From NCBI GenBank assembly GCA_005884685.1, contig VBAH01000058.1, forward strand, positions 93,280-157,279: a stretch of DNA of 64,000 nt, given 5' to 3'. The stretch's first letter is position 1; each line of letters opens with the position of its first letter. A program made the translations under genes and the position numbers. The DNA comes from Alphaproteobacteria bacterium (GTDB lineage: Bacteria > Pseudomonadota > Alphaproteobacteria > Rhizobiales > Xanthobacteraceae). The notes under the pieces are model-generated. The model had not been told where the DNA came from. It saw only the letters and a program-made list of their open reading frames with translations, and ran no database searches. Positions 54,294 through 62,939 of this stretch are shown here, piece by piece.

Positions 54294-55174
54294 GCGCACT
54301 CCTCGAGCTGGGGTGAGGTCAACAGTCGATGGGCGGCGCCCGCATCGAGCGTCGCGAAATGCAGCGTGCTGCGGCGGACCGACAGGAGGGCGCGCCAGAC
54401 GGCGTCGGGCGGCGTCCCTTTGCTGTTCGCCCGCAGGACAATGAAGGCGCCGGCGACGATGGCGGCCGCAAAGCTGCTGCCGGAAGCGGCCGCACACCCG
54501 CCCTCTGGCAGCGCCACCGGAATGCCGAAGCCGGGAGCAGCCAGCACCGGTCCGCCGGCACAGGCAATATTGGCGCGCGGCGACCACAGGCCGTTCCAGT
54601 CTCCGGCGAGCACCCAGATCGCGCCGTGCGCATGCGCGGCGCCCTGCCGGACGCCGCTTTCATTGCCGAGCGGAATGATGGTGCGGACGCCGTGCCGCGC
54701 AGCCTCGGCGATCGCGGCCCAGAGTGGATTCCACACGGCACGCTCGGCGCCGACGATCTCGATGCCGCAAACGATGACGTCGGCCTCTGCGCGCGCCGCC
54801 CAACCGATCGCGTCGGCCAGGCGCTCGCTGCAGGCAGCCGCGTCGATCTCGCCGTCGAGCATCGCATCGTCGACGACATTGGCGTTGAGCAGCCGCGCGC
54901 CCGGACAAAGGCCGAGCAGTTCCGGTGTCGCGGCGCTGCCTCCAACCAGGATCGAGGCAACCTGCAAGGCGTGGCGCGATGCACGCCGGGAAGCTGCAGC
55001 GTCCGGCGAGCGCAGATGAATCCTGGCCGAGCAAAGCGCTGGATGTTGCGAAGTCACGCGCCCGTCCAGGAGGGCGATCGCGTATGGACGCGTGTCGCCT
55101 GTCTGGCGGCACAAGCCGCTCAGTCCCGCACAACGAAGAGTGAAATCCCTGTTTGGTCCGGCGCCTTCATGCAT
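54290..55174 (-). CDS. PatA/PatG-type subtilisin-like protease (stand-alone domain)
   Basis: A 294-residue subtilase (S8). CAGLSGLCRQTGDTRPYAIA and ALLDGRVTSQHPAL match the cyanobactin protease opening (GLxxLWxxTxGDxxIxIAVLDGPVDxxHP). Catalytic residues inferred: Asp37 (LLDGRV), His68 (SRHALQVASILVG, where the usual HGTH has become HALQ), oxyanion Asn171 (IIPLGNESG) and Ser234 (ASGSSFAAAIVAGA). There is no signal peptide, consistent with a cytoplasmic maturation enzyme. First gene of a six-gene operon. Start ATG 55174 is followed at once by the family N-terminus, but its ribosome site is weak; 55216 is an alternative. I infer leader removal or macrocyclisation of a peptide. Confidence 0.78.
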   Translation of the reverse strand: MHEGAGPNRDFTLRCAGLSGLCRQTGDTRPYAIALLDGRVTSQHPALCSARIHLRSPDAAASRRASRHALQVASILVGGSAATPELLGLCPGARLLNANVVDDAMLDGEIDAAACSERLADAIGWAARAEADVIVCGIEIVGAERAVWNPLWAAIAEAARHGVRTIIPLGNESGVRQGAAHAHGAIWVLAGDWNGLWSPRANIACAGGPVLAAPGFGIPVALPEGGCAAASGSSFAAAIVAGAFIVLRANSKGTPPDAVWRALLSVRRSTLHFATLDAGAAHRLLTSPQLEECA

Positions 55175-55348
55175 GAGGCGAGTCCGAATGTGACAGTAGA
55201 TGCCGGCACGATACACGATGCCGCGCGCGCTTGCTACCTTCGATCGATCACGATCAGATGATAATGCCGAAGGTGGAATGGCGGACGGCCGCAGCGCGCG
55301 CGGGCGCGCGCCCGCCGAATTACGGACGCTTCAAGCGACGGTTGCAGG

Positions 55349-55744
55349 CTATTGCGACCGCGGGACCTGCGGTTCGGTCGGCGCCCCCGGTGCAGGCGCG
55401 CCCTGTTTGAGCCGGTCGAGCACCCCGCCCGGCGCGAGCGGCGCCGATCCGCCCGGATTGGCCGGCTGCGATGCCGGCGCCGACGGCGAGGAGGGGTCCT
55501 GCAGGATCGAGCGCGGCTTGCGGTCCCAGCCGGCGAGGATCGACAGGATCAGGCTGGTCGCAAAGAACGCCGCCGCGAGGATCGCGGTCGTGCGCGTGAG
55601 CACGTTGGACGTGCCGCGGCTGGTCAGAAATCCGCCGCCCCCGCCGCCCATGCCGAGGCCGCCGCCTTCCGACTTCTGGAGCAGCACGAGGCCGATCATC
55701 GCGGAAACGATCATGAGGTGGATGACGATGATGACAGTCTGCAT
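55349..55744 (-). CDS. secG: Preprotein translocase subunit SecG
   Basis: A 131-residue inner-membrane protein with two helices (TVIIVIHLMIVSAMIGLVLL and ILAAAFFATSLILSILAG). Between them is the Gly-rich loop GGGLGMGGGGGGFLTSRGTS, with the SxNxLTRxT motif that defines SecG. The Pro/Ala-rich C-terminal tail is typical of alphaproteobacteria. It accompanies SecYE during protein export. Linkage to tpiA is usual; here they are interrupted by the DUF6455 gene on the opposite strand. Confidence 0.94.
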   Translation of the reverse strand: MQTVIIVIHLMIVSAMIGLVLLQKSEGGGLGMGGGGGGFLTSRGTSNVLTRTTAILAAAFFATSLILSILAGWDRKPRSILQDPSSPSAPASQPANPGGSAPLAPGGVLDRLKQGAPAPGAPTEPQVPRSQ

Positions 55745-55891
55745 GAAAGGTCCAAGGCCAAGGGCGCACGCGCCGATGCCGGTGATATGGGAATTCGGGC
55801 GCGTCTGTACACGATCCCCCTGGCCAATTCCACCCTGCCGGCTGGCTGACATCCTGCCGCAGACAGGGGCCGAGTCCGCTGCGCGTGTCGA

Positions 55892-55905
55892 TTGACCTGC
55901 ATCAA
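55892..55905 (+). promoter_or_regulatory. FNR/FixK-type binding site
   Basis: TTGACCTGCATCAA fits the FixK/FNR form TTGA-N6-TCAA. It is centred about 61 bp before the DUF6455 start at 55960; with activation at -41.5, transcription would begin near 55940, giving a leader of about 20 bases. Second such site in the window (other at 33111). Confidence 0.7.
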
Positions 55906-55959
55906 AGCGCGCCCGGCCATTCTCCGTCAGGCTGATACCAACCGGCGAAGGAGGGTGCG

Positions 55960-56397
55960 ATGCAACCCAAAGCCCTGGAAAGGCAAAGTTGGCCAATCAT
56001 CGACAACGTGGTCGCCCCCCTCGCCGACTGGTGGCGCCGCAATGCGACGATCCGCGAAAACCTCGACGATCTCGAAGCCTTCGGTCCGGCCGAGATGGCG
56101 CGGATGGCGCAGGACGTCGGGATTCCGGCGTCCGAGCTGCGCGAATTGGCGCGTCATTGCTCCGATGCGGCCGACCTGCTCGAGCGGCGCCTCGAGGCGC
56201 TCGGCGTCAGCGCGTCGGAACTTGCCAAGACCGCACCCGCACAACTGCGCGACATGGAGCGGCTCTGCACTCTGTGCCAGAGCAAGGGCCGTTGCGCGCG
56301 TGACCTTGGCGCCGATCCGTCCGACCCAGTGTGGCGGCAATATTGCCCGAACGAGCAAAGCTTGGTTTCGCTCGCACGTGAAGGCCTCGAGCGATAG
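55960..56397 (+). CDS. DUF6455-family cysteine protein, putative FixK/FNR target
   Basis: A 145-residue soluble protein. The N-terminal part is helical (WWRRNATIRENLDDLEAFGP). Toward the C-terminus Cys103-x2-Cys106-x5-Cys112 and Cys129 (LCTLCQSKGRC and QYCPNE) give a four-cysteine cluster suitable for metal or Fe-S binding, the DUF6455 signature. A GAAGGAGGG ribosome site precedes the start. With the box at 55892 this suggests a redox- or oxygen-responsive function, not further defined. It stands alone on the plus strand between secG and tpiA. Confidence 0.8.
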   Translation: MQPKALERQSWPIIDNVVAPLADWWRRNATIRENLDDLEAFGPAEMARMAQDVGIPASELRELARHCSDAADLLERRLEALGVSASELAKTAPAQLRDMERLCTLCQSKGRCARDLGADPSDPVWRQYCPNEQSLVSLAREGLER

Positions 56398-56419
56398 CGG
56401 CGCGGCGCGCGAACTGAGG

Positions 56420-57175
56420 TCAAGCGTAGACTGACGCGATGCCGAGGAAATCGTCCGCCTTGAGGCTCGCGCCGCCGACCAGCGCGCCATCGACATTGGC
56501 GATGGTGAGCAGCTCCGCGGCGTTCGACGGCTTCACCGATCCGCCATAGAGCACGCGGATCTCCTCGCCGGCCTCGCCGAAGCGCCCAACAAGTCGCGCG
56601 CGGATGAAGCCGTGGACTTCCGCCACGTCCGCAGGGGTGGGTGTCAATCCGGTTCCGATCGCCCAGACCGGCTCGTAGGCGACGACCACGCCTTCCGGCA
56701 CCACCGCACTGGGCAACGAACCGGCAAGCTGCGCGCCGATAACATCGAGCGTTCGCCCGCTCGCACGCTGATCCCTGGTTTCGCCGACGCACACAATGGC
56801 CATCAGGCCGGCGCGGCCCGCCGCGAGCGCCTTGGCGCGCACCATCCCGTCACTCTCTCCGTGATACGTCCGCCGCTCCGAATGTCCGACGATCACCGCG
56901 GTTGCGCCCGCATCGGCCAGCATTTCCGCCGAGATGTCGCCGGTGAACGCGCCGGCAGGTTCGGCGTGGCAGTCCTGCCCGCCGATCGCAACCTGCGAGT
57001 CGTGCGCCGCCGAGACGAACATCATCACCAGCGTGGCAGGCGGGCAGACCAGCAGGTCGGTCTGCGAGAGCGCGTCGCATCCCTGGATGATCTTGCCGAG
57101 CTCAGCCGCCGAAGCCCGGAGCCCGTTCATCTTCCAGTTTCCGGCGACCAGCGGACGCCGCTGCCCCATCGTCAT
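56420..57175 (-). CDS. tpiA: Triosephosphate isomerase
   Basis: 251 residues. Catalytic Lys is in VAGNWKMNG, His in [14 protein letters not shown] and Glu in [12 protein letters not shown]; the phosphate loop VLYGGSVKP is near the end. ATG 57175 follows GGCGGAAGAAC; ATG 57169 two codons in is an alternative. Convergent with the DUF6455 gene and divergent from ppiD. Confidence 0.96.
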   Translation of the reverse strand: MTMGQRRPLVAGNWKMNGLRASAAELGKIIQGCDALSQTDLLVCPPATLVMMFVSAAHDSQVAIGGQDCHAEPAGAFTGDISAEMLADAGATAVIVGHSERRTYHGESDGMVRAKALAAGRAGLMAIVCVGETRDQRASGRTLDVIGAQLAGSLPSAVVPEGVVVAYEPVWAIGTGLTPTPADVAEVHGFIRARLVGRFGEAGEEIRVLYGGSVKPSNAAELLTIANVDGALVGGASLKADDFLGIASVYA

Positions 57176-57341
57176 GTTCTTCCGCCCCGATTCACTTGAG
57201 CCGTTAGCAAACCGCCCTAGATAGCGCCAGATGCCACACCCCGCGCCGGTTGCGGTGCAAAGCCCCCATCCCTATGATGCGCGCCCTTGCGGGACCCCGG
57301 CTGGGTTGCCGGCCGATTCATCTGCATACTGAAGGACTTCC

Positions 57342-59258
57342 ATGCTTCGCGGTATTCGCAAGGCCTCCTCCAATTGGCTGGGACGCGCGGTTATGGCCGT
57401 TGTCCTCGGCCTGATCGCCGTCAGCTTCGCCATCTGGGGCATCGGGGACATCTTCCGCGGCTTCGGCCGCTCCACGGTTGCCAAGATCGGCTCGACCGAA
57501 ATCACGGTCGATCAGTTCCGCCAGATCTATAACGACCGCCTGCAGCAGTTGAGCCGCGAGCTTGGCCGGCCGATCACGCCGGACCAGGCGCGCGCGCTCC
57601 AGCTCGATCAGCAGCTCGCCGGGCAGCTGGTCGCCGAAGCCGCGCTCGACCAGCGCGCGCGGCAGATGCGCCTCAACGTCCCCGACGCCGAGATCGCGCG
57701 GCAGATCACGAACGACCCGACCTTCAAGGGGCTGAACGGCCAGTTCGACCGCGCGCGCTTCGAACAGATCATCCGGGGCGCCGGATTCACCGAAGCGCGT
57801 TTCACCGCCGAACAGAAAAAGCTGACGACGCGGCGCGAGATCGCCCAGACCGTCACCGGCGAGATGCCGCTGCCGAAGACGATGGCCGACGCGCTCAATC
57901 GCTTTCAAAACGAGCAGCGCGCGATCGACTATGTCGTGCTCGATCGCGCCAAGGCCGGCGAGATCGCCGCGCCAACGCCCGAAGCGATCCAGAAATATTA
58001 CGACGATCACAAAGCGGAATTCCGTACGCCCGAATATCGTACCGTCGTGGTGATGGCTGTCGCGCCGGCCGATCTGGCGAAGCCCGGCGATGTGAGCGAC
58101 GCCGACGCAAAGAACTACTACGACAGAAATGCGAACCGCTTTGGCTCGCCTGAGCGGCGTCACATCGAGCAGATCGTGTTTCCGACGCTCGAGGAGGCGC
58201 AAGCCGCGGCCGCCCGGCTGGAGAAATCGGAGCTCACCTTCGAGGCGCTCGCGAAAGAACGCGGGCTGACCGAGAAGGATATCGACCTCGGCACCGTGAC
58301 CAAATCCGGCATCATCGATCAGGCGATCGCGGATGCGGCATTTTCGCTCAAGGAGGGCGAGACCGGCGCGCCCGTGAAGGGCGTATTCGGGACAGCCCTC
58401 ATCCATGTCGTCAAAGTCGAACCGGCCGACATCAAGCCATTCGAGCAGGTCGCGCCCGAGATCAGACAGACGATCGCGACCGATCGGGCGCGCGGCGAAC
58501 TTGCCTCGCGCCACGACAAGATCGAGGACGAGCGCGCGGCCGGCCTGCGGCTGACCGAAGTGGCGCAGAAACTTGCGCTCACCGCGCGCACGATCGAGGC
58601 GGTCGACCGCCAGGGACGCGATCCCTACGGAAACCAGATCTCCGGCCTGCCCGGCGTCGACGTCATCAGCGCGGCGTTCCGCTCCGACATGGGGGTCGAG
58701 AACGAGCCGATGCAGATGGCCGGCGGCGGCTATGTCTGGTTCGAGGTCGCGAACGTGAAGCCCTCGCGCGAGCGCGCGCTCGACGAGGTGCGCACGCGCG
58801 TCGGGGAAAAGTGGCGTGAGGATCAGGTGTCCGCGCGCCTCAAGACCAAAGCCGCCGAGCTGGTCGACAGGCTGAAAGGCGGCGCGTCGCTCAACGACGT
58901 CGCCGCCGCCGAAGGCCTCGCGGTGCAGACCACGTTTGGCGTCAAGCGCGCCGACAATGCCGCCTCGATGCCGCGAAGCGTGATCGAGGCGGTGTTTGCG
59001 GCCGCCAAGGGCGAGCCCGGGAGCGCCGAGGGCAAGGACGCGAACGAGCGCGTGCTGTTTGTCCTTACCGATGTCGCGGTGCCGAGCTTCGATGCGGCGT
59101 CGAGCGAAGGAAAGCGCGTCGAGGAAAGCGCGCGCAGGTCGCTCACCGAAGACCTGCTGGCGCAATATGTCGGGCGCCTGCAGACCGAGCTTGGCGCGAC
59201 CATCAACATGGAAGCGTTGCGCCGGGTCGCCTCGGGCAGCAGCAGCGACCAGAACTAG
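57342..59258 (+). CDS. ppiD: SurA/PpiD-type peptidyl-prolyl isomerase
   Basis: A 638-residue membrane-anchored periplasmic folding factor. The N-terminus MLRGIRKASSNWLGRAVMAV leads into one helix (VLGLIAVSFAIWGIGDIF), then the SurA-N-like chaperone part (VAKIGSTEITVDQFRQIYND) and a PpiC-type rotamase region (about 260-370: EYRTVVVMAVAPADLAKPGD, RHIEQIVFPTLEEAQ, DIDLGTVTKSGIID). A further long helical domain ends at the C-terminus. An AAGGA lies before the start. It abuts trpE; the ppiD-trpE order is common in Rhizobiales. Confidence 0.93.
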   Translation: MLRGIRKASSNWLGRAVMAVVLGLIAVSFAIWGIGDIFRGFGRSTVAKIGSTEITVDQFRQIYNDRLQQLSRELGRPITPDQARALQLDQQLAGQLVAEAALDQRARQMRLNVPDAEIARQITNDPTFKGLNGQFDRARFEQIIRGAGFTEARFTAEQKKLTTRREIAQTVTGEMPLPKTMADALNRFQNEQRAIDYVVLDRAKAGEIAAPTPEAIQKYYDDHKAEFRTPEYRTVVVMAVAPADLAKPGDVSDADAKNYYDRNANRFGSPERRHIEQIVFPTLEEAQAAAARLEKSELTFEALAKERGLTEKDIDLGTVTKSGIIDQAIADAAFSLKEGETGAPVKGVFGTALIHVVKVEPADIKPFEQVAPEIRQTIATDRARGELASRHDKIEDERAAGLRLTEVAQKLALTARTIEAVDRQGRDPYGNQISGLPGVDVISAAFRSDMGVENEPMQMAGGGYVWFEVANVKPSRERALDEVRTRVGEKWREDQVSARLKTKAAELVDRLKGGASLNDVAAAEGLAVQTTFGVKRADNAASMPRSVIEAVFAAAKGEPGSAEGKDANERVLFVLTDVAVPSFDAASSEGKRVEESARRSLTEDLLAQYVGRLQTELGATINMEALRRVASGSSSDQN

Positions 59259-60776
59259 ATGCAGATCGAGCCCGCCGCCGAGGCGTTCGCGGCGCGCTAT
59301 GCGCGCGGCGAGCCGCAGGTGGTGTGGACGACGCTGGTGGCCGACCTCGAGACGCCGGTTTCCGCGTTTCTCAAGGTCGCCGGCGGGCGCGCAATGAGCT
59401 TCCTGTTCGAGTCGGTCGAAGGCGGCGCCGTGCGCGGGCGCTATTCGATCATCGGGCTCGAGCCGGATCTGATCTGGCGCACCAACGGGACGAAGGCCGA
59501 GATCAACCGCACGGCGCGTGCGAAGCCCGACAAGTTTACGCCCTGCTCCGATCCGCCGCTCGCCGCGCTGCGCGCGCTGATCGCCGAAAGCCGCATCGTG
59601 CTGCCCGAAAAGCTGCCGCCGATGGCGGCCGGCCTATTCGGCTATCTCGGCTACGACATGGTGCGGCTGATGGAGGAATTGTCAGCCCCCAACCCCGATG
59701 TGGTCGGGATTCCCGACGCGATCATGATCCGCCCGACCGTCGTGATCGTGTTCGACGCCGTGCAGGACATGATCACGATCGTCACGCCGGTGCGGCCAGA
59801 AGCGGGCATGGCTGCCGCGACGGCCTACACACGGGCAGCTGAGCGCCTCTCGGCCATCGTCGATGCGCTCGACCGGCCGCTCGACAAGGAGGCGGCGGGC
59901 GCGCCGGCCGGCCCGCTCGCCGTGCCGCCGACCTCGAACACGACGCCGGAGGAGTTCAAGGCCAACGTCGCGTGCGCCAAGGAATACATCGCGGCGGGCG
60001 ACATCTTCCAGGTCGTGCTGTCGCAGCGCTTCGAGGCGCCGTTCGCACTGCCGCCATTTTCGCTTTATCGCGCGTTGCGCCGCGTCAATCCGGCGCCGTT
60101 TCTGTTCTTCCTCGATTTCGGCGGCTTCGCGGTCGCGGGCTCGAGCCCGGAGATCCTCGTGCGCGTGCGCGACGGCATCGTCACGGTGCGTCCGATCGCC
60201 GGCACCATGCCGCGCGGCGACACCCCGCACGAAGACAAGGAATACGAGGACCGGCTGCTCGCCGACCCGAAGGAACGCGCCGAGCACCTGATGCTGCTCG
60301 ACCTCGGCCGCAACGATGTCGGCCGTGTCGCCGAGATCGGCACCGTGAGGGTCACCGACCAGTTCTTCATCGAGCGCTACAGCCACGTGATGCACATCGT
60401 GTCGAACGTCGAGGGCAGGCTGTCGCAGAAGCACGACGCCGTCGATGCGCTGGCGGCCGGCTTTCCCGCCGGCACCGTGTCCGGCGCGCCGAAGGTGCGC
60501 GCGATGGAGATAATCGACGAACTGGAGAAGGAGAAGCGCGGGCTCTATGCCGGCTCGGTAGGCTATTTCGCGGCCGGCGGCGAGATGGACACCTGCATCG
60601 TGCTGCGCACCGCGCTGGTGAAGGACGGCGTGATGTATGTACAGGCCGGTGCCGGGATCGTGGCGGATTCAAGCCCCGATTTCGAGCAGCAGGAATGCAT
60701 CAACAAGGCAAAGGCCCTGTTCCGCGCCGCCGAGGAAGCGCGCCGCTTCGCCAGCGCCGCGAAGCGGGGGCAGTAG
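59259..60776 (+). CDS. trpE: Anthranilate synthase component I
   Basis: Makes anthranilate from chorismate with ammonia supplied by TrpG. The 505-residue protein has a N-terminal ESVEGGAVRGRYSIIG, the PNPDVVGIPDAI region, and the chorismate-binding core FQVVLSQRFEAPF, IAGTMPRGDTPHEDKEYEDR, LLDLGRNDVGRV, and FPAGTVSGAPKVRAMEIID. The start directly follows the ppiD stop (TAGATG), so translation is probably coupled. trpG lies 2.75 kb downstream, separated by transporter genes. Confidence 0.95.
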   Translation: MQIEPAAEAFAARYARGEPQVVWTTLVADLETPVSAFLKVAGGRAMSFLFESVEGGAVRGRYSIIGLEPDLIWRTNGTKAEINRTARAKPDKFTPCSDPPLAALRALIAESRIVLPEKLPPMAAGLFGYLGYDMVRLMEELSAPNPDVVGIPDAIMIRPTVVIVFDAVQDMITIVTPVRPEAGMAAATAYTRAAERLSAIVDALDRPLDKEAAGAPAGPLAVPPTSNTTPEEFKANVACAKEYIAAGDIFQVVLSQRFEAPFALPPFSLYRALRRVNPAPFLFFLDFGGFAVAGSSPEILVRVRDGIVTVRPIAGTMPRGDTPHEDKEYEDRLLADPKERAEHLMLLDLGRNDVGRVAEIGTVRVTDQFFIERYSHVMHIVSNVEGRLSQKHDAVDALAAGFPAGTVSGAPKVRAMEIIDELEKEKRGLYAGSVGYFAAGGEMDTCIVLRTALVKDGVMYVQAGAGIVADSSPDFEQQECINKAKALFRAAEEARRFASAAKRGQ

Positions 60777-60795
60777 GGGAAAACGGGGGGCGAGC

Positions 60796-60915
60796 ATGAG
60801 TCTTGTTCAGAATGAACGGACCAAGTTGCTGGCTACGGCACTGAGCAACACTGGAGTGGCAACCATCGTCACGGCCATTGTGGCTCCAATGGCAAGCCAT
60901 CCGCGGTCTCGGTGA
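60796..60915 (+). CDS. Very small protein, possibly truncated membrane protein remnant
   Basis: A 39-residue frame with a GGGGGGCGAGC stretch before the ATG. The opening MSLVQNERTKLLATALSN matches a small two-helix membrane protein family of Rhizobiales, which is longer; here the frame stops soon after VATIVTAIVAPMASHP. The first hydrophobic helix is kept and the second missing, so it may be a truncated or frameshifted remnant, or a genuinely short variant. Confidence 0.45.
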   Translation: MSLVQNERTKLLATALSNTGVATIVTAIVAPMASHPRSR

Positions 60916-60991
60916 TCGTTTTCCAGACGACTGTAGACAGCCGCCAAAGGCTGGCCAATCATGCCCCGGGGCACTCGGGGCTTTACCGCAC

Positions 60992-61480
60992 ATGACACGC
61001 CTGATCGGCGGTCTCGACCGGCTTGTCGCCGCGATACTGAGCGCGGGGAGCTGGCTGCTGCTGCCGGTCGTGCTGCTGCTGTTTCTGCAATGGCCGCTGC
61101 GCGACATCGCGCGTGCCTATTCGCGTGAGGCCAACGATCTCGGGCAATGGCTGTTCGCGCTTTACATCGCCATGGCCTTCACGGCGGCGACGCGCGCGCA
61201 CACGCACCTGGCGGCGGACGCACTCGCGCGGCATTACCCGGCGCGCACGCGCGTCGGGCTCGCGCGGCTCGGCGCGCTGTTCGGCCTCATTCCGTGGGCG
61301 CTGTTCATCATCGTCGGTGGCGCGAACCTGGTGATCGTCTCGCTCCGATCGCTCGAAGCCTTCGCCGACACCTACAATCCGGGTTATTTCTTCATCAAGC
61401 TCGCGCTGTGGCTGCTCGCCGGCCTCGTGCTGATGCAGGCGATCGTCGACATCGCGCGCCCGCGCCGAGAGGGTCACTGA
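60992..61480 (+). CDS. TRAP transporter small permease (DctQ-type)
   Basis: 162 residues, four helices (AAILSAGSWLLLPVVLLLFL, LGQWLFALYIAMAFTAATRA, LGALFGLIPWALFIIVGGAN, KLALWLLAGLVLMQAIVDIA). The central HTHLAADALARH region and RSLEAFADTYNPG match DctQ-type subunits. I chose ATG 60992 where the membrane region begins. The stop overlaps the large permease start by one base (TGATG), so the two form a pair. No DctP-type binding protein is encoded in the window. Confidence 0.85.
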   Translation: MTRLIGGLDRLVAAILSAGSWLLLPVVLLLFLQWPLRDIARAYSREANDLGQWLFALYIAMAFTAATRAHTHLAADALARHYPARTRVGLARLGALFGLIPWALFIIVGGANLVIVSLRSLEAFADTYNPGYFFIKLALWLLAGLVLMQAIVDIARPRREGH

Positions 61481-62925
61481 TGCCCGAGCTCGGCCTCGTG
61501 ATGCTGCTGCTGGTCGGGCTCGGCATCGTGTTCACCGGCCTTCCGGCCGCCGTGGTGCTGATCACAGTTGCGGTCGCCGGCGCGGCATTCAGCCTGGTCA
61601 CCGGCACCGTCTCGATGCCGATCCTTACCGCCCTGCCCGGCCGGCTGGTGAATCTCCTGGAAAACGACCTGATGCAGGCGCTGCCGCTGTATGTGTTCAT
61701 GGGCTTGCTGCTCGATCGCCTGCCGGTCGCCGATGCGCTCTATCGCACCACGCTCGCGATCCTGCCGCGCGGTCCTGCCGCGCAACTGATGTCGGGCACC
61801 GTGCTCGGGGCCCTGCTCGGGCCGATGAACGGCTCGGTCGGCGCGAGCGTGCTCGCGCTCTCGCGCGTCGTCGCGCCGCGCCTTGCGGCGCACGGGGTGC
61901 CTGAACCGACGCGTGCCGCGCTGGTTGCAGTCGCAAGCACGCTCGGCGTCGTCATCCCACCCTCGCTGGTGCTGATCCTGCTCGGCGACGCGATGCTCGG
62001 CGCGCACACGATCGCGGTCACGACCAGCGGGCGCACCGACCGCGTGATCAACACGCAGGACATCTTCCATGGCGCACTCGTCCCTGCCGGCTTGTTTCTC
62101 GTGCTCTGCCTGATCGCCGCATGGCTGGTCGGACGCCGTCTGCCCGCCGCGGACAATGCGCCGGAGGAAAAGCCAAGCACCGCGCAGGTGCTGCTCGCGG
62201 TCTTCACCGTCGCATTTCTGCTGGTCCTGCTTGGCGCCGTCACGCTCGGCTTCTTTTACGCCGTCGAGGCGGCGGCCCTCGGCGCCTTTGTGCTGTTCAC
62301 CGGCGGCCTCATCACCGGCCGGCTGCGCGGCGGCGTGTTGCGCGATGTGCTCGGCCAGGCGATGGCAATGACCGGCGCGCTGTTCGCGCTGCTGATCGCC
62401 GCCACCACGCTGACCTTGCTGCTGCGCATTCTCGGCACCGACAGACTGGTCGCCGGCTGGATCACGGCGCTCCCCGGCAACGAGCTGACGGTCGTGGCGA
62501 TCGTGCTGTTCGCGATCGGTCTTTCCGCGTTCGTGCTCGACGCGTTCGAGATCATCTTCGTGATCGTGCCGATCGTGGTGCCGCCCCTGCTCATTCGGGT
62601 CGCCGACGCCAAGTGGGTCGCTGTCCTCCTCCTCCTCACCTTGCAGACGAGCTTCCTGTTGCCGCCGTTCGGCTATGCGCTGATGATGGTGCGCGGCACC
62701 TTGCGCTACGCCGGATCGCTCGGCCCGCTCGTGCGCGCGCTCATTCCGTTCCTGATCGCGCAGTGGCTGGTGCTTGCCGCGGTGCTGCTCATGCCGCAGC
62801 TTGCCCACGTCGGCGAGAAGGAGGGTGACCGCAGCCGAAGCACGCCGGAGCTCTCGGCCGATGAAATCAATCGCCGCATGCAGGACATGCTCACCCCGAT
62901 CCCCGACATCGAGCTTCCGAAATAA
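61480..62925 (+). CDS. TRAP transporter large permease (DctM-type)
   Basis: 481 residues with a dozen or so hydrophobic segments, the usual DctM layout. GLVMLLLVGLGIVFTGLPAA at the start, YVFMGLLLDRLPVADALYRT, VLGALLGPMNGSVGASVLAL, ASTLGVVIPPSLVLILLGDA, then the second half (LDAFEIIFVIVPIVVPPLLI, LLTLQTSFLLPPFGYALMMV) are family landmarks. It drives solute/sodium symport with the small permease. Substrate unknown and binding protein absent here. Its start overlaps the small permease stop. Confidence 0.9.
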   Translation: MPELGLVMLLLVGLGIVFTGLPAAVVLITVAVAGAAFSLVTGTVSMPILTALPGRLVNLLENDLMQALPLYVFMGLLLDRLPVADALYRTTLAILPRGPAAQLMSGTVLGALLGPMNGSVGASVLALSRVVAPRLAAHGVPEPTRAALVAVASTLGVVIPPSLVLILLGDAMLGAHTIAVTTSGRTDRVINTQDIFHGALVPAGLFLVLCLIAAWLVGRRLPAADNAPEEKPSTAQVLLAVFTVAFLLVLLGAVTLGFFYAVEAAALGAFVLFTGGLITGRLRGGVLRDVLGQAMAMTGALFALLIAATTLTLLLRILGTDRLVAGWITALPGNELTVVAIVLFAIGLSAFVLDAFEIIFVIVPIVVPPLLIRVADAKWVAVLLLLTLQTSFLLPPFGYALMMVRGTLRYAGSLGPLVRALIPFLIAQWLVLAAVLLMPQLAHVGEKEGDRSRSTPELSADEINRRMQDMLTPIPDIELPK

Positions 62926-62939
62926 CGAGCAGCATTCCG

